Of a DNA stretch of 64,000 bases, positions 46,801 to 58,346 are shown piece after piece (within the stretch, counting starts at the first letter, position 1; the number at the start of each line of letters is the position of its first letter). A program made the translations under genes and the position numbers. The DNA is taken from NCBI RefSeq assembly GCF_963675165.1, contig NC_087387.1:3151501-3215500 (forward strand), written 5' to 3'. The DNA is from Halichondria panicea. Taxonomy: Eukaryota; Porifera; Demospongiae; Suberitida; Halichondriidae. Below the pieces are notes generated by a model. It was not told the DNA's origin, did no database searches, and saw only the letters and a program-made list of their open reading frames with translations.

Positions 46801-49800
46801 TTTATTGGCATATGGAGCTGTTTTCTGAGGCTGTGCTGAAGTCATTCAATGTATGCTTGCTGTTACATAACTTATATTTGACTTGGTCTTGCTGCTTACT
46901 GCATGGTTTAATTATATTCATAATCATGTCCTTTCCGTGGTTACTACTGTGGTTGCAAGCCAAATTACACATGCAAGTTTTACTAAAATGACTGTATCAT
47001 TGACAAGGCTTTAGTGCAATCTTAACTAATGTTGAATGGGAATGTGCAAATAGATGAAATTGATGCTACAAACGATTCAAAAGAGGCCTTCTCTGTACAT
47101 CTGTAAAAGTAACCGTAACTCGAGAAAAAAGCGAATCCACAAATCAAACAGAAAATTTTTGCACTTTTTTTTATCAACAGTCGTAGTCAATTATTCCCCA
47201 CTTCTTTGTCCCTGAAATTAAGTACCATAATTATAATTATGGTTCCATTAGCTAGGTGTAGCTATGCCTCAAGCTATTGTGCTTGGATTTTTGTATGTTA
47301 ACTTTTCAACACGACAGTGCACGACAAGAAGTAATGTAAAGATATAATTCCACTGTACAGGAATACAGGGATACAGGGGTATACAACTCAGTACTCTGAT
47401 GTTATTGTGCATAATTATTATATACATCTAGTCCGTACATTTCTTCAGCTATGCAATTTAGGTGTGGAAGATCGTGTTAGCAACTTTGCGATCTAACCTT
47501 TGCGTTCTGGCAAGGATAGTGATGTCATAGAAGTCTGGTATAGGTATTAGCGATTTTACGATTTTGTTTTTGCGAAGCGCTCAAATGCTAATGTTTGATG
47601 CTCGAAAAACACTCCTGTGATTAATACGGTATATTTATAGTGGTGGTGCCAATTTATAATCACGTTTTGGAGCATCCAAATAATATTATATAGTGGACAT
47701 ACACTTTGGAGCAAGCGGTTTTAATGGTGGTTTTATTGGTTGTCTCCAGTTTCAGTGAACAGAATGTCCAGCATGGGGTTTTGTGTCAGTATAATGTTGA
47801 GTGTAGGGGGTCTTAATTCATTATGCTCTGTATACTATAGGCTGCGAAAACTATTCAAGTTCAAGCTGTAGAAAACAAATCTGTGCTGCAAACTGAAGTG
47901 AGAGCTGTGAAGAATAGTGTCAGTGCAACAGGGAGAAAGATTGAGCATGTCAAAAGTGAAATTAAACTAACGAAAGCCTCATTGTCTTGTTTAAATGAGT
48001 TATCGCCAATATCCACGAGCACTGCTTTGATTTCCTTAAAAAGTTTTAAATCATCAAATACCAAAGTTGTATCTCCATTTCCAAGTCAGCATACACCAAT
48101 TCCTGACATTCTAATTGAGCCTGTGTCTCAGCATCATACACCAATTCCTGACATTCTAATTGAGCCTGTGTCTGATTGTGATGCCAGTACATGTAACTCT
48201 GTTTTAGAGATAGAACCAATTTCTGACAGTGAAGTAAGTGAAGAAAGTCTATCTAAAGCTGCAAACCTGATAGTTGTAGAAGCAATCAGCGATACAGAAA
48301 TGGATACATCTAGTGCTCACCACACAGACAATCGATCTAGTGCATTTGAAAGTGCTTCTGTTGCTGAGGAAAACCGCTGTATCAAACCAGTCGGGAACAG
48401 TGTCGATGAATTGCATTCTACCTCAATAATTACTAAAACCTGCCAAATCGATTGTTTTAGTAACCTGTCTCAGTCCACTACTAGCTGTGTATGTCTTCCT
48501 GAAACCATTGTGAATGCTCAGGCTGCATCAGACTGCTTTGGTAGTGCACAGATTATTGGTTCATCAAAAGGTGTAAGTGTAAAAACTGCTGATTACAGTA
48601 CGTCTGAGAGTACTCAAAGTCCAAAACCTGAACCTGTTTTTGTGCAGGAAGAACGCTCTATGCAATGTTCCCTTCCCCAAACACCAATTACCGGTAATGC
48701 TATTGCTTGGAGTACATTGCAGCTCAAACCTCAATTATGCACACCTGTTACCAAAACTGGAAGTGTGCCAAATCTTGTTCCTGTCAATAAGATATTTTAC
48801 AACGGAACGAATAACCTTTTCTCATTAGGAAATGAACCACCTTGTTTGGCTGTTTCAGTGAATAATCTTGAGTCGCTTGATGTTGAATCTGCTTGCATTA
48901 ACGAATCTTTGCTGAAGGACATTCAACAGAAGGCTACACTTCCGGATGCTACACATTCCTGTAATCCAACTTCATCTTCTGTTTGCTCTCAGCAAAGTAC
49001 TTTGTTTCGAAACAGAAAACAAAAAAAACCCTTACACATGACCCTCAAACGTAAAGCAGAAATGCTCAGTAAAGAACGTGGTATAGATCTTGCAAAAGAA
49101 GTATCGGCATTAAAAGTCCCTACAAGCTCAAATGATATTAAAACTGCTGCATGTGGAAAACTGCAGGGTGCTAAAAAGCGAAAGCGATCACTTAAAAATA
49201 TGAGTTTCAAAATTCTGGATTCGAAACGTATGAAATTAGTTAATAATCAAGCTAAGACGTGTTTCCAAGTCAAGGATGTAGCTGATGTAGATAGCCGTGA
49301 TTCAACCCGTACATCTTCTGGTGTAGACAAAGTAACTGTTACCTTGCAACAGGCTTTCGAATCAGTTGCTCAAGAAAGCAGAACTGTGAAATCTACTCAA
49401 GTTTTGAAATTATTACAGGCTACTGGTGCTTTTCCTGTGAGTCAAGCAACCCATTCCATATCAACATGTAGTCAAGTGGACATCTCTACAATCTTCAGTC
49501 GTACCAAACTACGTACAGATCAGTCCAGCTCCTCAGTTGTGAAAATGTCAGCTACCTCCTTGGATGTTCCTCGGAGAACTAGCTGCACTAAAATAGGTAA
49601 AGTGTATACTCCATACTCGTCTCCTCTTCTCTCATTCAGCTCCTACATGTTAAGCCCCGCCTATCGGCAACAGGAGAAACTACAGCTTAGCTCTATCACG
49701 CACTCATGTAAATTGAATCCGAAGCAAGTTTTGTGTAAGTTTGAATTGTTAGGGGTGTGTAAAGATCCTAAGTGCGATTCTCAGCATTTGCGACAAGTGG

Positions 49801-51144
49801 TACTGTCTAATAAAGAGATTGTCACCAGGCTTGTTACCCATACTCCCAAAATGGCACAGTGCACACCAGCTGAACTTGAAATTGCTGAAGTAACTCAGCC
49901 AGAGTATAGGAAACTCATTGTAAACAAGATCTCAAAGTATGCATCGTCAGTGGTGGAACGTTATTCCCCAAAGCTTTCTGACGAGGAGATATACCAATTT
50001 ACAGCACATGAAGTCAATAAAGCAATGGCGGTAGATGATCCAAAACATGGCAAACATCATTTTGTTAGTTTTAGTGATAGAGGCTGGTTAGTCAAAACCA
50101 ATGTAGAGAGTCAGTTTAGCCCTGCTGTTGGAGTCAACGTGCCAGAGCTGGGTGTGTCTTATCCAGAACGAACTGACATTGCATTGTCTGGTGACAATAA
50201 TGACACACCCAAAAGGTATTCCATCGTTAATCTGGTTAATTGTCATTTAACCCTTTTTTTCTTTTGATAGGCGATACTTCAAATCCTGTGTTGAGAAACC
50301 CCACCCAGATACGTTTGCTGAGGACGGTGTGAAGCACTGGCTGGAAAAGGCTGATAACTGTATTTCACAGAACAAATGGGACGAGGCTCTAACGTCCCTA
50401 AGTGAAGGGCTTAAGAAGCACAATAAATCGGTGGTATGTTGAATATATTTTGCTGAATATGTTCGTAGTGCTAGCTTTAGCTGTTACTATAGTGGCAGTA
50501 TATTGAATGCCACAAAAATTTAAGTAGGCCCAAACCCTTTTCAAAACCGAATATAACGAGTGTTGCCAGCTGCGCTGTGCTAATGCCTCTCGCCATGTTA
50601 TGCTTTCGCTCAAAAGTGTTATAGTAGTTAGAGATGAATTTTACATTAAAAATTGCATACAAAGAAAGCTAAAAACTCTGTGTACATGCATCTATTGTAT
50701 ATGGTACCATTGTTACATGTAGTATTGTTTTGTGGCTTACCAGCCTCAAGAAAGATGAAAATTGATTCTGCTAAGGGTTCAAAATGGATTGTCTCACACA
50801 TGGGGATGAGCGCGCATGCGCATTAGATCTGGAATAAGGATGTGCCTGCAAGAGGTCAAGTTCCCAAAAATTAAATTGCTAGCTGCTTTAGCAGCTCTTT
50901 TCTGACTCCTGTAGCTAATAAAAAGCTAGCGCTTTAGTGCAAGGCTAACTCATAAGTTTAATAGAAACTTTGTGCGAACAAATGATGCTATGACAGATTC
51001 TGCAACAGCCCTCAATGTGAAGCCATAACTCGAAAAAGAAGCTTTAGTTTGCTAATCCACGAATCAAAATCCAAGAGAAGCCTATAGAAGCTGTTAGTTT
51101 CGTCGCATTGCAACCGTTGAGCAGTTAGATGTACAGCTGGAACA

Positions 51145-51193
<49 letters not shown>

Positions 51194-53235
51194 CACACAC
51201 ACACACAACACACACACAGTCAGCTTTACCGTATCCCTCGTGCGGCTACGTCTCGAGGCATAAATATGTCACAAGCTTACAACAACTCTTTTAATTTTTA
51301 TGTGCGCATTTACATCATACGTATACAACACATCAATTGTAGATCAGTACCGATTTCAGTACGCTGTTGCATGTATAATTGTACAGGAATTGTGGCTGTG
51401 CTGGCTTCGTTTGCATTCTTACCTTCACAAGATAAATGCTGCACCACATTCGGAAAGCTCTCTGAATGATGCTTGTACAATAGCTCTTGAGTCGACACAG
51501 TCGTACAAACTTCTGTTGGAGGTAATTCTAAAAAATATTTATCTGCATAAAAATTATGTGAATGCAACTGCTTTTACTTTTGTAGTGCATTCGAATTGGG
51601 GTAAAGTATGACTGGAAGCAAAGCTGGATTGTAAAAGGATTGGAGATGATATCTTGTGTCCCATCCAACAATACCACCTCTCACCAGAGTCTGGAGCTGC
51701 TCCTAAATAGTGCTCTATTGAGTTTGACTGTTGGGAAAGTGGATATGGCATTAAGGACAGTAGAAGTAGCACTATTTGGATCATCAGAAAGGCCGTGCTC
51801 TAGCTCTCTGGGTAATAAGTCTTTAATTATAGTTTCGTACGATTTTTTTTATTATTGTATTGTATGTACAGACCTGTCTCCACGACTAACAGTGCAGGAT
51901 AGGCTGTGTGCTTGCCTGTTTTTTCTTCATGTTTTGTACTGGCGTGAAATCCCCTCATTTATATTCAACAGTGCAAGTAGTACACACATTCCTTTCCAGC
52001 TTGTGTCTAAGGTAAATGAACCACTGGTACCATTGCTGATTATTATTAATTTTATATGTTCAGGTATTTTTCCTTGAGTGGGATGAGGGCAAAACCCTCT
52101 CAGGGCCAAAACTTGAAAGCATCAGGTCTTACTTCAAGAGTACGTTTTTAGCTTCAGGGTACTGTATATAGATATACATGCATAGATATACATGCATGTG
52201 TCTTTGATGTGGTAACATCTTGCAATACACAAACATAACGCTGCTATGTTTAGTACATCTATCATTCGAAGGCCACTGTCAGGCCACTTTCAGTTTAAGC
52301 CCATATTAAGTGCAATGTATAAACCTTGTGTGAAGTATGTTTTGTGTGAAGTTTTTACAATAAAATCCAGAACAGAAGGATTTTATTGTCTATCTGCTTT
52401 TGTCTTGGATACAGAGTCAATACAGCTGTGTGCGTTTGATGTTGGCGAGACGACTAAGGCTTGTCTGCCCTTGTTGGTAAGCATGGTCAGTTTTGAAGCC
52501 ACACATGGGGACTCTCAAAGAGCGATTTGTGAAATTGAGTTACTGGTTCAGAAGTATCCCAACAACGTGGAGTTGTGGTTATTGTGCGCAAGGTGAGAGT
52601 GAACAAAATGTATATGCATTATATACTCCTCGATTCCTATACAGCTGCTCATTAATGTTTCCAGCAAGTTGTGCGTTGTGCCCCTAACATGTAATTATTG
52701 GTTACGATACACAGGGCTATGGTGCAAGCTGGGCAGTCTCCTGTTTCATGTCTAGAAAGGTCCGTCACTGCCTGCCCTAGCAACGCCTGGTTGTTCTATG
52801 CCGCAGCTCAATTAGCACTCTCTCCACTGCATCAACTACCCAATCACAATGTGACACAACGCAAGAAGCAGGCAATAAATTGGTTGGAGATATGTATCAA
52901 GTCATTTTACAAAGAAGATCCCTCGGTTAAAATTGAACCACTTTTCCTCTACCGGTATGGTATAATTATACATGTGTAATATTATTGTATACATGTATTC
53001 ATGGAAAGTGGCTGAGTAAAAAAAAAATGCACTACCCCTACCCCACTCATTTGTGTAGAACCTCCATAGATTTGTACTACCTGACTTTGCTTTCTAGGAA
53101 GTTGCTTGGCCAGATGGTGCCGTACACTCTCAAGTCACCTTTGTTTGCTAATGATGTTGACCCAAACAAACTAGGCACACAGCGTGCTGCACTATGGATG
53201 TGTTATTGGTATGTGTGCTGACTCTACTCTAGGAT

Positions 53236-53290
<55 letters not shown>

Positions 53291-54481
53291 ATTCTCAGCC
53301 TTCTTGTTGAGCTAGCTGAACCCAGCTCAGTCAGTACTGGGTTTCACCACCAGTCGGCTGTCGATGCTTTTGAGTCTGCTGTCCACTCTCTCCTGGACCG
53401 AGAAAGCTGTATTATGTTGTGGCGAGGGTATCTGTTGCATCTCAGATCGAATGCCATCCAAAAAAGTGAAAGGTTGAGCTCCTATCTATCGTGCACAAAA
53501 AGATGTCTGCAAGCCATTGACTACAAACTGGTGTATCTCGACACATATTCTGGACAGCCGAGACACTATGATGATTACTCCTTTCATAATGAGGTCAGAT
53601 GTGCCACTCTGGTTGTATTTCATTAATGTGTTTTGTTACCACAGACTATCGATTTATTCATGAGCAGTTTGGATTGCACGTTGCCCCAGAAGCTGTGTTT
53701 GCTACAGAGCTTCGGTGCTCTCCTGCCCAATAATGTTGACCTGACAGCCAAGTACGAAGTGGATATATAATTATGGTTGTATGAATATTAATTTTGCTAT
53801 TTAGATAATAATAATAATAATAATAATCTGACTGTTATTTCAGGATCGTTAAGTGTGCCGTACAACAAGAAACACCTTGCACAGAGATTGCCCAGTCGTT
53901 ATTGGCCACACACCTTGCAAAATTCCCTAACAATGCGCCCTTGTGGAGAATGTATGTTGTTGTATAATTATAGTGCATGATTGGGTGGGTTAAGTGCATA
54001 ATTTATTCTTGTCGAAATTATGTCCTATTATGATAAGGGCTGCTTCAATTGAAGTGAATCTCGGACATACTAGGGAAGCACGATGGACGTATCAACAGGC
54101 TACTGATGCTTTACCCCACTCCTTATCCCTCTGGATAGATGTGAGTCCTGCCTTCAAATAAATTACAGGATGTCAAATTAATATTATTGTGACTGTGTGT
54201 GGGTGCTGTTTTATGTTCACTCCCGTGTATTATTGTTGTGTTCACATGCATTCTGACTCTTTGTACACAACTAATATAATTATTGGTTAACGATTGTTTT
54301 GACCCCATAAGCTCTGTAACTCCCTCACATACACACCAAACAGTTTTTGATGTTCGAAGTTAAGAATTACGTTGACAATCCTGGCGTTGACCTGCCTGCG
54401 CTACTAGTGACTAACATATTGTCGAAGGCACATGGGTGTGGTGTAGACCTTTACACAGCATTCAATCATCATTCCTCGTAG
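37870..54481 (+). CDS. ZFC3H1: ZFC3H1-like nuclear RNA exosome adaptor, 21 exons (~3133 aa)
   Basis: Exons: 37870-37954, 38079-41919, 42413-42821, 42877-43062, 43136-43333, 43387-43496, 43550-43688, 47841-50215, 50271-50433, 51387-51521, 51586-51811, 51872-52011, 52064-52139, 52415-52592, 52715-52954, 53059-53208, 53299-53593, 53645-53751, 53844-53951, 54038-54140, 54344-54481; 9402 nt, in frame. Key evidence is the ZFC3H1-specific zinc finger LCKFELLGVCKDPKCDSQHL (Cys2288, Cys2296, Cys2301, His2305; CX7CX4CX3H). About 700 residues of HAT/TPR-like helices follow (CISQNKWDEALTSLSEGL; ELWLCWLRLHSYLHKI; LVQKYPNNVELWLLCAR). N-terminal parts are low-complexity, Ser/Asp/Arg-rich, with a coiled coil at 1611-1656. 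Known human role: scaffold of the PAXT complex linking polyadenylated RNA to MTR4 and the exosome. It is about 1100 residues longer than human (1989). Exon 14 could be split at TTGTTG|GTAAGC. Confidence 0.9.
42087..42293. mobile_element. pogo/Tigger-like MITE with perfect 23-bp TIRs
   Basis: The left end CAGTTGAGCCTCGGTTATCC and right end GGATAACCGAGGCTCAACTG are exact inverses (23 bp with the adjoining GAA/TTC). TA lies on both sides (42085-42086 and 42294-42295). CAGTTGAxCCTCGxTTATCC is a classic Tigger/pogo terminus. The 207-bp element has no transposase and sits in ZFC3H1 intron 2. Confidence 0.92.
44153..44774. mobile_element. 622-bp TAGCCTC...GAGGCTA element with 9-bp duplication
   Basis: It begins TAGCCTCCTTCACTGGCC and ends GGCCTGGGATCGAGGCTA. 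GGCAGATGC is duplicated at 44144-44152 and 44775-44783. It shares GCGCATGCGCC/GCGCATGCGCAAGCAGTCG and the right body with 28614-28907. It lies in ZFC3H1 intron 7. Confidence 0.88.
45216..46640. repeat. Tandem duplication of a ~710-bp repeat unit
   Basis: AACTAGAGCACTAAAGTGCA starts one unit at about 45216 and the next at about 45925. Both continue through GGCTGGTGACATGATTATAA, CAACTCAGGAGCAATAAAAC, TACAGGATCACTTCAGTTAT and GTGGAGGCTAC to an (AAAC)n run. The same sequence, inverted, occurs at 59550-60060. It looks like a dispersed element that has been duplicated in place within ZFC3H1 intron 7. Confidence 0.8.
46645..46796. repeat. Three tandem ~50-bp units containing GTGGCCGCCCACGCGCCTCG
   Basis: Three consecutive units of 49-50 bp each have the form AACAAACCAAACGACTACTA, then TAACCCGTGGCCGCCCACGC and GCCTCGGGT. 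Single copies of the unit end also occur at 25.13 and, inverted, at 7.03 and 59.55 kb, where it forms the end of the dispersed repeat. It lies in ZFC3H1 intron 7. Confidence 0.85.
50556..51262 (-). repeat. Inverted copy of the TATGCCTCGAGGCGTAGCC family with a long CA tract
   Basis: Read on the minus strand it starts TATGCCTCGAGACGTAGCCG and ends GCGAAAGCATAACATGGCGA then GAGGCATTAGCAC. The internal microsatellite is an (AC)n run of about 75 bp at 51145-51220. It fills most of ZFC3H1 intron 9. Confidence 0.8.
53236..53287. repeat. (CA)n microsatellite
   Basis: About 25 CA repeats lie at 53236-53287 in ZFC3H1 intron 16, ending 12 bp before the acceptor of the next exon (53299). The CA run occupies the place of a normal polypyrimidine tract, with only CCTATTCTCAG between it and the exon. 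Confidence 0.9.
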
Positions 54482-54775
54482 TTTCATACATGACTCATGT
54501 TCACACACAATCACAATAATTATAATGTTATGGGTAAGTTACCTCTAGGCCATGTACGTAGTTATAATCATGATGCTGACTTTTCCTAGCTACATTGACA
54601 TTGTGTTGTGTATGAAATTTTGACATTGTACGTATACCTCCACCAATCACTATTCCAATATTTATTAATCCTGTTGTTGAAGTGTTGACATACAACTTTT
54701 TGAGTAATGACTGTAATATAATTATAGAGTTGACATTAACTGACTATTGTACATTGTAGGTAATTGTACGCTAGC

Positions 54776-57700
54776 CTACATAGTGTTGCTTTTGTGTCTT
54801 CTCCGTGTTTTAACATGAGGGTGTGGGATAAGCTTGTGCCAATGACTAATTGGATGCTGCGGGCTTGCCAACATTTCTTGGTAGTGAGTCACACCCAGTT
54901 CAGTATGCACGTTTGGACCAATGTACGCCATGCCTATCACATCATTTCGACGGAACATGTCGTGGTCCATTACAAACAATTCAATGCTAATGTCCTGTGG
55001 GTTCATTCCAAGGATATTGAATTCGAACGCATCATTAAACACTGGTGCCAGTGTGCTTTTCTTCATTGTTGACTTCCACTTGCTCATTCGTTGCTGTTTG
55101 TGTAGAAGATAGACTTTGACGTATGGATCTGTGTGCATGCAATAATTTATGAACATGAGAATTATTGTTCGAGTTATTATATATACCTTGAGAATATTAT
55201 TTTTGGTCAAATGATTATTGTTAGGGAGTAGATCATCAATCATAAGTATAATTATGTCGACATTCAAATCCCTGTATAACAGAGCCCTGGTACATTGGGG
55301 AGGGGGGGGGGGGGGGAGCAGTAGGTTTGAGCAATGAATGAAAAATACTGTAGAATGAAGTTTTGAGTCCAATTATGTGCGGCCATGCAGGCCGGGCGTA
55401 TATTTAATTGTACAATGTATACTAGTATAATAATTGTCGTCTATAACATAATGATATTCGGCCGTACCTGCTAGTCCCCATTTGTGAGGCCTGGGAAGGT
55501 TGGAGGCCTTCAATACAATGCCATGAATCATGTTACTCTGAGGGATGTAGCATAGGGACAGAAGTAGATCTCCAGTAGCAAAACGCTGAGAAGGTAACAG
55601 ACAATAAAGTCTCGTTAGTAACGTGCATGTATTTGTGAATATAGCAGTTTAGTTTCTGCAGTCAATACATGCAGAACAAGTATTAGTTATTGCCCAGCCA
55701 GAGTGCAACATGCCATATATTGCACTGGAGCAATAATTATTATAATGCCCGAGGGCATTATGTCATCCAGTGCAATATATGGCATGTTGCACGAGGGCGC
55801 CTGCAATAACTAACTTGTTGCCCAATGACGTTAAACTCGTAACTGGTCATATAAGTCGTAATAAAAGACATGTGTTTTGAAGGAATTTAGTGTATTCATT
55901 AGTTTTGCTGAATTCCATAGTAAATTTTTAGGTTTTCTTCCCACTAGTAGTTATAAAAGTAGTAGCCTATAAAAGGGTGGGATGGTGGGGCATAAGTGAC
56001 AAGTCCCAAATGGATATCTCTTAAAGAAATCTACTGCATTTATACACAGTGCAAGTGCATATAATCCAGTGCATTAGTTATAGTTGTGACACATGCACGA
56101 GTGCCACATGGGATATATTGGCTCAGTAGTGACTTAGTCTCATGATCAGCCCTCCTGAGAAGGGGTCTGTCTTGAGGTCATTTTACAGTGGAATGTGCCA
56201 GACCAATGGAATGTAATCAATTCCTGACCTTACGCTCCCACGTATTTGTTAATTGTACAAAGCATCAAGCGCAGGCATCTCTCGCTTCAATCTATGTCTT
56301 TTGCCTGTGGTGCTAACTCTCTGTGCCCAAGGACCCCTGCTTGACTTGCTTATGCTTCGTAGCAGCGTCTATGTATGAAGCGTTTACCATGCGTTAATGA
56401 TTATCCAAATGCGTTGAGCAATGTGCAGTTCTTTATTGCCTCCTATAATATCACCTGACTAGAATAAGTCAATCTGATTGAGCCGCTGGAATTCCAGCGT
56501 GTGCAACAAAACTACATCAAGAGTGCTCAGACCCCTTCTCAGGAGGGGGCTGATCCATGAGACGAGTAGTGACTTTAGGCCCGAGGGCTGATCCATGAGA
56601 CTAGTAGTGACTTAGGCCGAGGGCCGCAGGCCTCGAGGGAAACGGCACTACTGAGCCAATATATCCCATGTGGCAGGAGTGAGCTGTGTAACAACTGCAT
56701 TCCTTGTGCATTCCTTTCTGTGCACACATCACTCCTTTTATAGGACAACTAGTTTCAACTACTTGTGGTGGCTGTGGAATGCACCAGACGCATGAAAAAC
56801 GTTTTCTGCCTACCACTGAATCTGTTTAACACTATAAAAGGGACCGTTTCAGGTTTCAGGTTACTGGGTGGAGGGTGGGCTTTAGGTAACTTCAGCCATA
56901 CTATGCCAGTATCTAGATATTGGCACAGTTCAAGGCTTGACCTGTGCCATATGGCAGATATTGGCACAGTGTCTCATTTGATCTGCCCACTCAAAATGCA
57001 ACAATGCCATATAATGCAGTGCAATATAATATGGTAGCCATGGCAGTGATGCAACATGCCATATACTGAGCACTGGATTGCTTTGATCTGCCCACTCACT
57101 GGGCAACAAAGATCAATAATGAACAAATTTATTTAGGGTGTTAGTAATTGTGTGGTGTGGTGTACGGTTTTACACATAATAATTGACCCTTGCTGAGAGA
57201 GATGTGATCTATACATATATCGATCTATATACAGTGTGATAATTAATATATACCTGCAACAACTCTCTCCCTTCCCCCACTTTCTTCACCATGCTCACTC
57301 CAAACAGGTCAGCCTCTGACAGGGGAACAATAACAGATCCCACCAAGTGATCTCTGCTAAACTTGTCATGAGAAAACAATTGGAAAACCAGCACATGCTC
57401 GTACAATTCTTCAGAAACTAGACTATGAAACTCAAACTCTTCATTGAATATAGGATTTGTTGCTTTGGAGGAAACATTGGTTTGGTATATTTTATCTCGA
57501 CTTGGCAGAATAAACACGGAGAGGAAAAAATATGTTGATCCCCATATCTCACTTGTCAAGTTGTAAGCGCTCACAAGGCGAACAGACAGCACTCTCTTCT
57601 GGATGTCATAGTAGAGAGAGAATTCGACCGCGGGCTCAGATTGAGTATCCTTGACAGAGTGATGAATTAGCGGCGGTGGAGTAAACGGTGGTGATTCTGA

Positions 57701-58036
57701 TTGAGACATTTCCGAGATTGTTCCAATAGTTCTACCTTTGTCAGATATATACATGGGCTCACAGTCTAATTCTCGTGATGTTGGCTGCTGAGTCACTGGC
57801 ATTATCGCACTATCAGATGTATATGCTCTCGGTCTCATGTACGAGTGTTGTCGAAACTGTTTTGTCTCTTGTGGGAAGTCGAACATCTTCTTCATGGGAA
57901 CACCAACTACAGGCACATCAGTATCAATAGTTTTAGAAGGCTGGTAGTATTCTATGTGTGAATACCTATCCTTCTGTCTTCTGCCCTTGAAGCAGGGATC
58001 ACAGCAGCATTCACAGCACAACTGTGAACACTCCAT
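54776..58036 (-). CDS. Synaptotagmin-17-like double C2 protein A, 3 exons (417 aa)
   Basis: Exons 58036-57254, 55585-55468 and 55128-54776 join in phase (1254 nt). There is no transmembrane segment. The N-terminus has a cysteine cluster (MECSQLCCECCCDPCF) that is a likely palmitoylation site, as in synaptotagmin-17 (B/K protein). After a Ser/Thr/Pro-rich linker come C2A (about 136-250) and C2B (about 262-400; RFATGDLLLSLCYIPQSN, ADPYVKVYLL, VMDHDMFRRNDVIG, HWHKLIPHP). C2B keeps ADPYVK and DHDMFRRND acidic residues but has RPHKWG where the first calcium ligand is expected. C2A lacks most loop-1 ligands. Calcium-independent membrane traffic is therefore the more likely role, by inference. It is tail-to-tail with ZFC3H1 (294 bp). 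Confidence 0.85.
55682..55815. repeat. Foldback repeat around GTGCAACATGCCATATATTG
   Basis: AGTTATTGCCCAGCCAGAGT and GCAACATGCCATATATTGCA are followed by CTGGA. After a short centre come the inverse TCCAGTGCAATATATGGCAT, GTTGCACGAGGGCGCC and TGCAATAACT. It is a foldback of about 134 bp in intron 1 of synaptotagmin A. GCAACATGCCATATA recurs at 57050, within the larger repeat-rich stretch to 57.1 kb. Confidence 0.7.
56090..56700. repeat. Inverted-repeat element in synaptotagmin A intron 1
   Basis: GTGCCACATGGGATATATTG then GCTCAGTAGTGACTTAGTCT and CAGCCCTCCTGAGAAGGGGT (56102-56170) has its inverse pieces at 56523-56675 (ACCCCTTCTCAGGAGGGGGC; ACTACTGAGCCAATATATCC, CATGTGGCA). The right side contains a short extra duplication of CTGATCCATGAGAC. 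It is non-coding and looks like a rearranged foldback transposon. Confidence 0.6.
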
Positions 58037-58346
58037 TTTACGTCCACGGTTCGATCTTCAGAGATGTCAGGTTATATAACTGTAGCTGTAATAATAATAA
58101 TACTGTAGCTATCTATATAGCCTACATAATTATATGTATTGGACTTTTAGTCAACACCTTGGATCTAATTGCGTTTCCGCTTTGATTCATTAAAAATTCA
58201 CATCTGATTTCATTTTCAACCATTACATCCGGTCATGACCCGACTGTTTCACCATCTATGGTTCACATGCACAATGCAATGATACACATTGTCATTGAAC
58301 AGACAATGATACAATTTTACTACAAAAGTCATATCAAAGTTTTTAC

